The position numbers and the translations under genes were made by a program. The notes under the pieces are model-generated. The model saw nothing but the letters and a program-made list of their open reading frames with translations, searched no databases and was not told where the DNA came from. A stretch of DNA of 15,182 bases from Verrucomicrobiota bacterium. Lineage in GTDB: Bacteria > Verrucomicrobiota > Verrucomicrobiia > Opitutales > Opitutaceae. Location of the stretch: the NCBI GenBank assembly GCA_023447015.1, contig JAEXPG010000248.1, positions 1-15,182 of the forward strand, read 5' to 3'. Positions 14,889 to 15,182 of this stretch are shown one piece after another (within the stretch, counting starts at the first letter, position 1; the number at the start of each line of letters is the position of its first letter).

Positions 14889-15182
14889 GATCGCGATCCA
14901 GCCATAGAAGAATTCCCACTCACCACCGCGCAACCGCTCTTTGCGGTTGGCGCACCGATTTTTCCGCCCACCTTGCCGCGACACGCCTGCCGCTACCACG
15001 GCATCCGTGTTCTCCGCCCTCCACCGTTCCTCCCCCACTCAAACGCGAACCGCGCGCGCCCGCCTGCCGCCGCCTTCGCCCACACTCCCGTGCCCGCTTC
15101 CGACGAACGCGCCCGCCCGCCCCGGCCTGACACCCGGCCGAGCCCTGCCCGCGAACACTCGACCCTCTCCGACCTCTCCATA
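14889..15182. other. tcdA leader and C-rich right end, no supportable gene
   Basis: The first 65 bases are the tcdA leader with a bulged hairpin (14928-14953). From about 15000 the plus strand is strongly C-rich. Two plus frames stay open to the window edge from GTG codons at 15008 and 15090, and a 62-codon minus frame spans 14993-15181, but their translations are rich in Arg, Pro and Ala or Gly and resemble no family. A gene may begin just beyond the edge. Confidence 0.5.
14928..14953. repeat. Bulged 10-bp stem-loop in the tcdA leader
   Basis: GCGC-AACCGC and GCGGTT-G-GCGC pair as ten base pairs with one bulged G around a TCTTT loop. It lies 39 bases upstream of the tcdA ATG. On the plus strand it is followed, five bases later, by TTTTT, so it could act as a terminator for plus-strand transcripts coming over tcdA, but no plus gene is seen upstream of it. 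Confidence 0.35.

Noticed and set aside
14885..14905. Tiny upstream frame (MAGSRS) whose stop overlaps the tcdA start
   Set aside because: Only six codons with no ribosome binding site. An overlap like this is easily produced by chance.
14993..15181. 62-codon minus-strand frame and open plus-strand frames at the right edge
   Set aside because: Low-complexity Arg/Gly/Ala or Pro-rich translations with no motif. No evidence beyond openness in C-rich sequence.
1..15182. CRISPR arrays, transposases, prophage genes, tRNA or rRNA
   Set aside because: I looked for regular direct repeats, transposase motifs and RNA gene signatures on both strands and found none.

Overview
High-GC bacterial DNA with dense coding on both strands. 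The gene set is a GH94 glycoside phosphorylase, a two-component-propeller/triple-tyrosine sensor kinase, a TMTC-like membrane protein with TPRs, and a TPR protein with an 'APGFLGGG' motif. It suggests a polysaccharide-degrading Verrucomicrobiota, probably Opitutaceae. That is an inference from gene content; no rRNA or tRNA is present to confirm it.

Layout. (1) 1-2306, minus: a GH94 phosphorylase cut by the left edge. (2) 2428-6369, minus: one sensor hybrid histidine kinase gene broken by a single in-frame TAA at 5074-5076, leaving an N-terminal piece (signal peptide plus nine propeller blades) and a C-terminal piece (last blades, Y_Y_Y, TM, PAS, HisKA, HATPase, REC). (3) 6370-6811: a 442-bp gap holding a decayed copy of the GH94 5' end and leader on the minus strand. 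(4) 6812-9669, plus: a TMTC-like GT-C membrane protein with C-terminal TPRs, overlapping by ATGA with a SufE-family sulfur acceptor. (5) 9683-11935, minus: a CHASE4-HAMP hybrid histidine kinase. (6) 12124-12960, plus: a TatD-family metal hydrolase. (7) 12984-13892, minus: an exported TPR protein. (8) 14070-14888, minus: TcdA, the tRNA t6A dehydratase. (9) 14889-15182: leader and C-rich sequence with no supportable gene.

How the parts may work together. The propeller kinase lies between an intact GH94 gene and a GH94 relic, all on one strand, so glycan sensing coupled to phosphorolytic sugar use is a reasonable inference. Both kinases end in a receiver domain without a DNA-binding output, so any transcriptional effect needs partners outside the window. 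The SufE-like protein and TcdA lie about 4.4 kb apart; the E. coli equivalents csdE and csdL are adjacent. The remaining genes are housekeeping or envelope functions.

I see no CRISPR array, prophage, insertion sequence or tRNA. The most notable points are the nonsense-split kinase with a Shine-Dalgarno-like restart site, and the GH94 relic, which keeps an 11-bp leader element at the same spacing as the intact gene.
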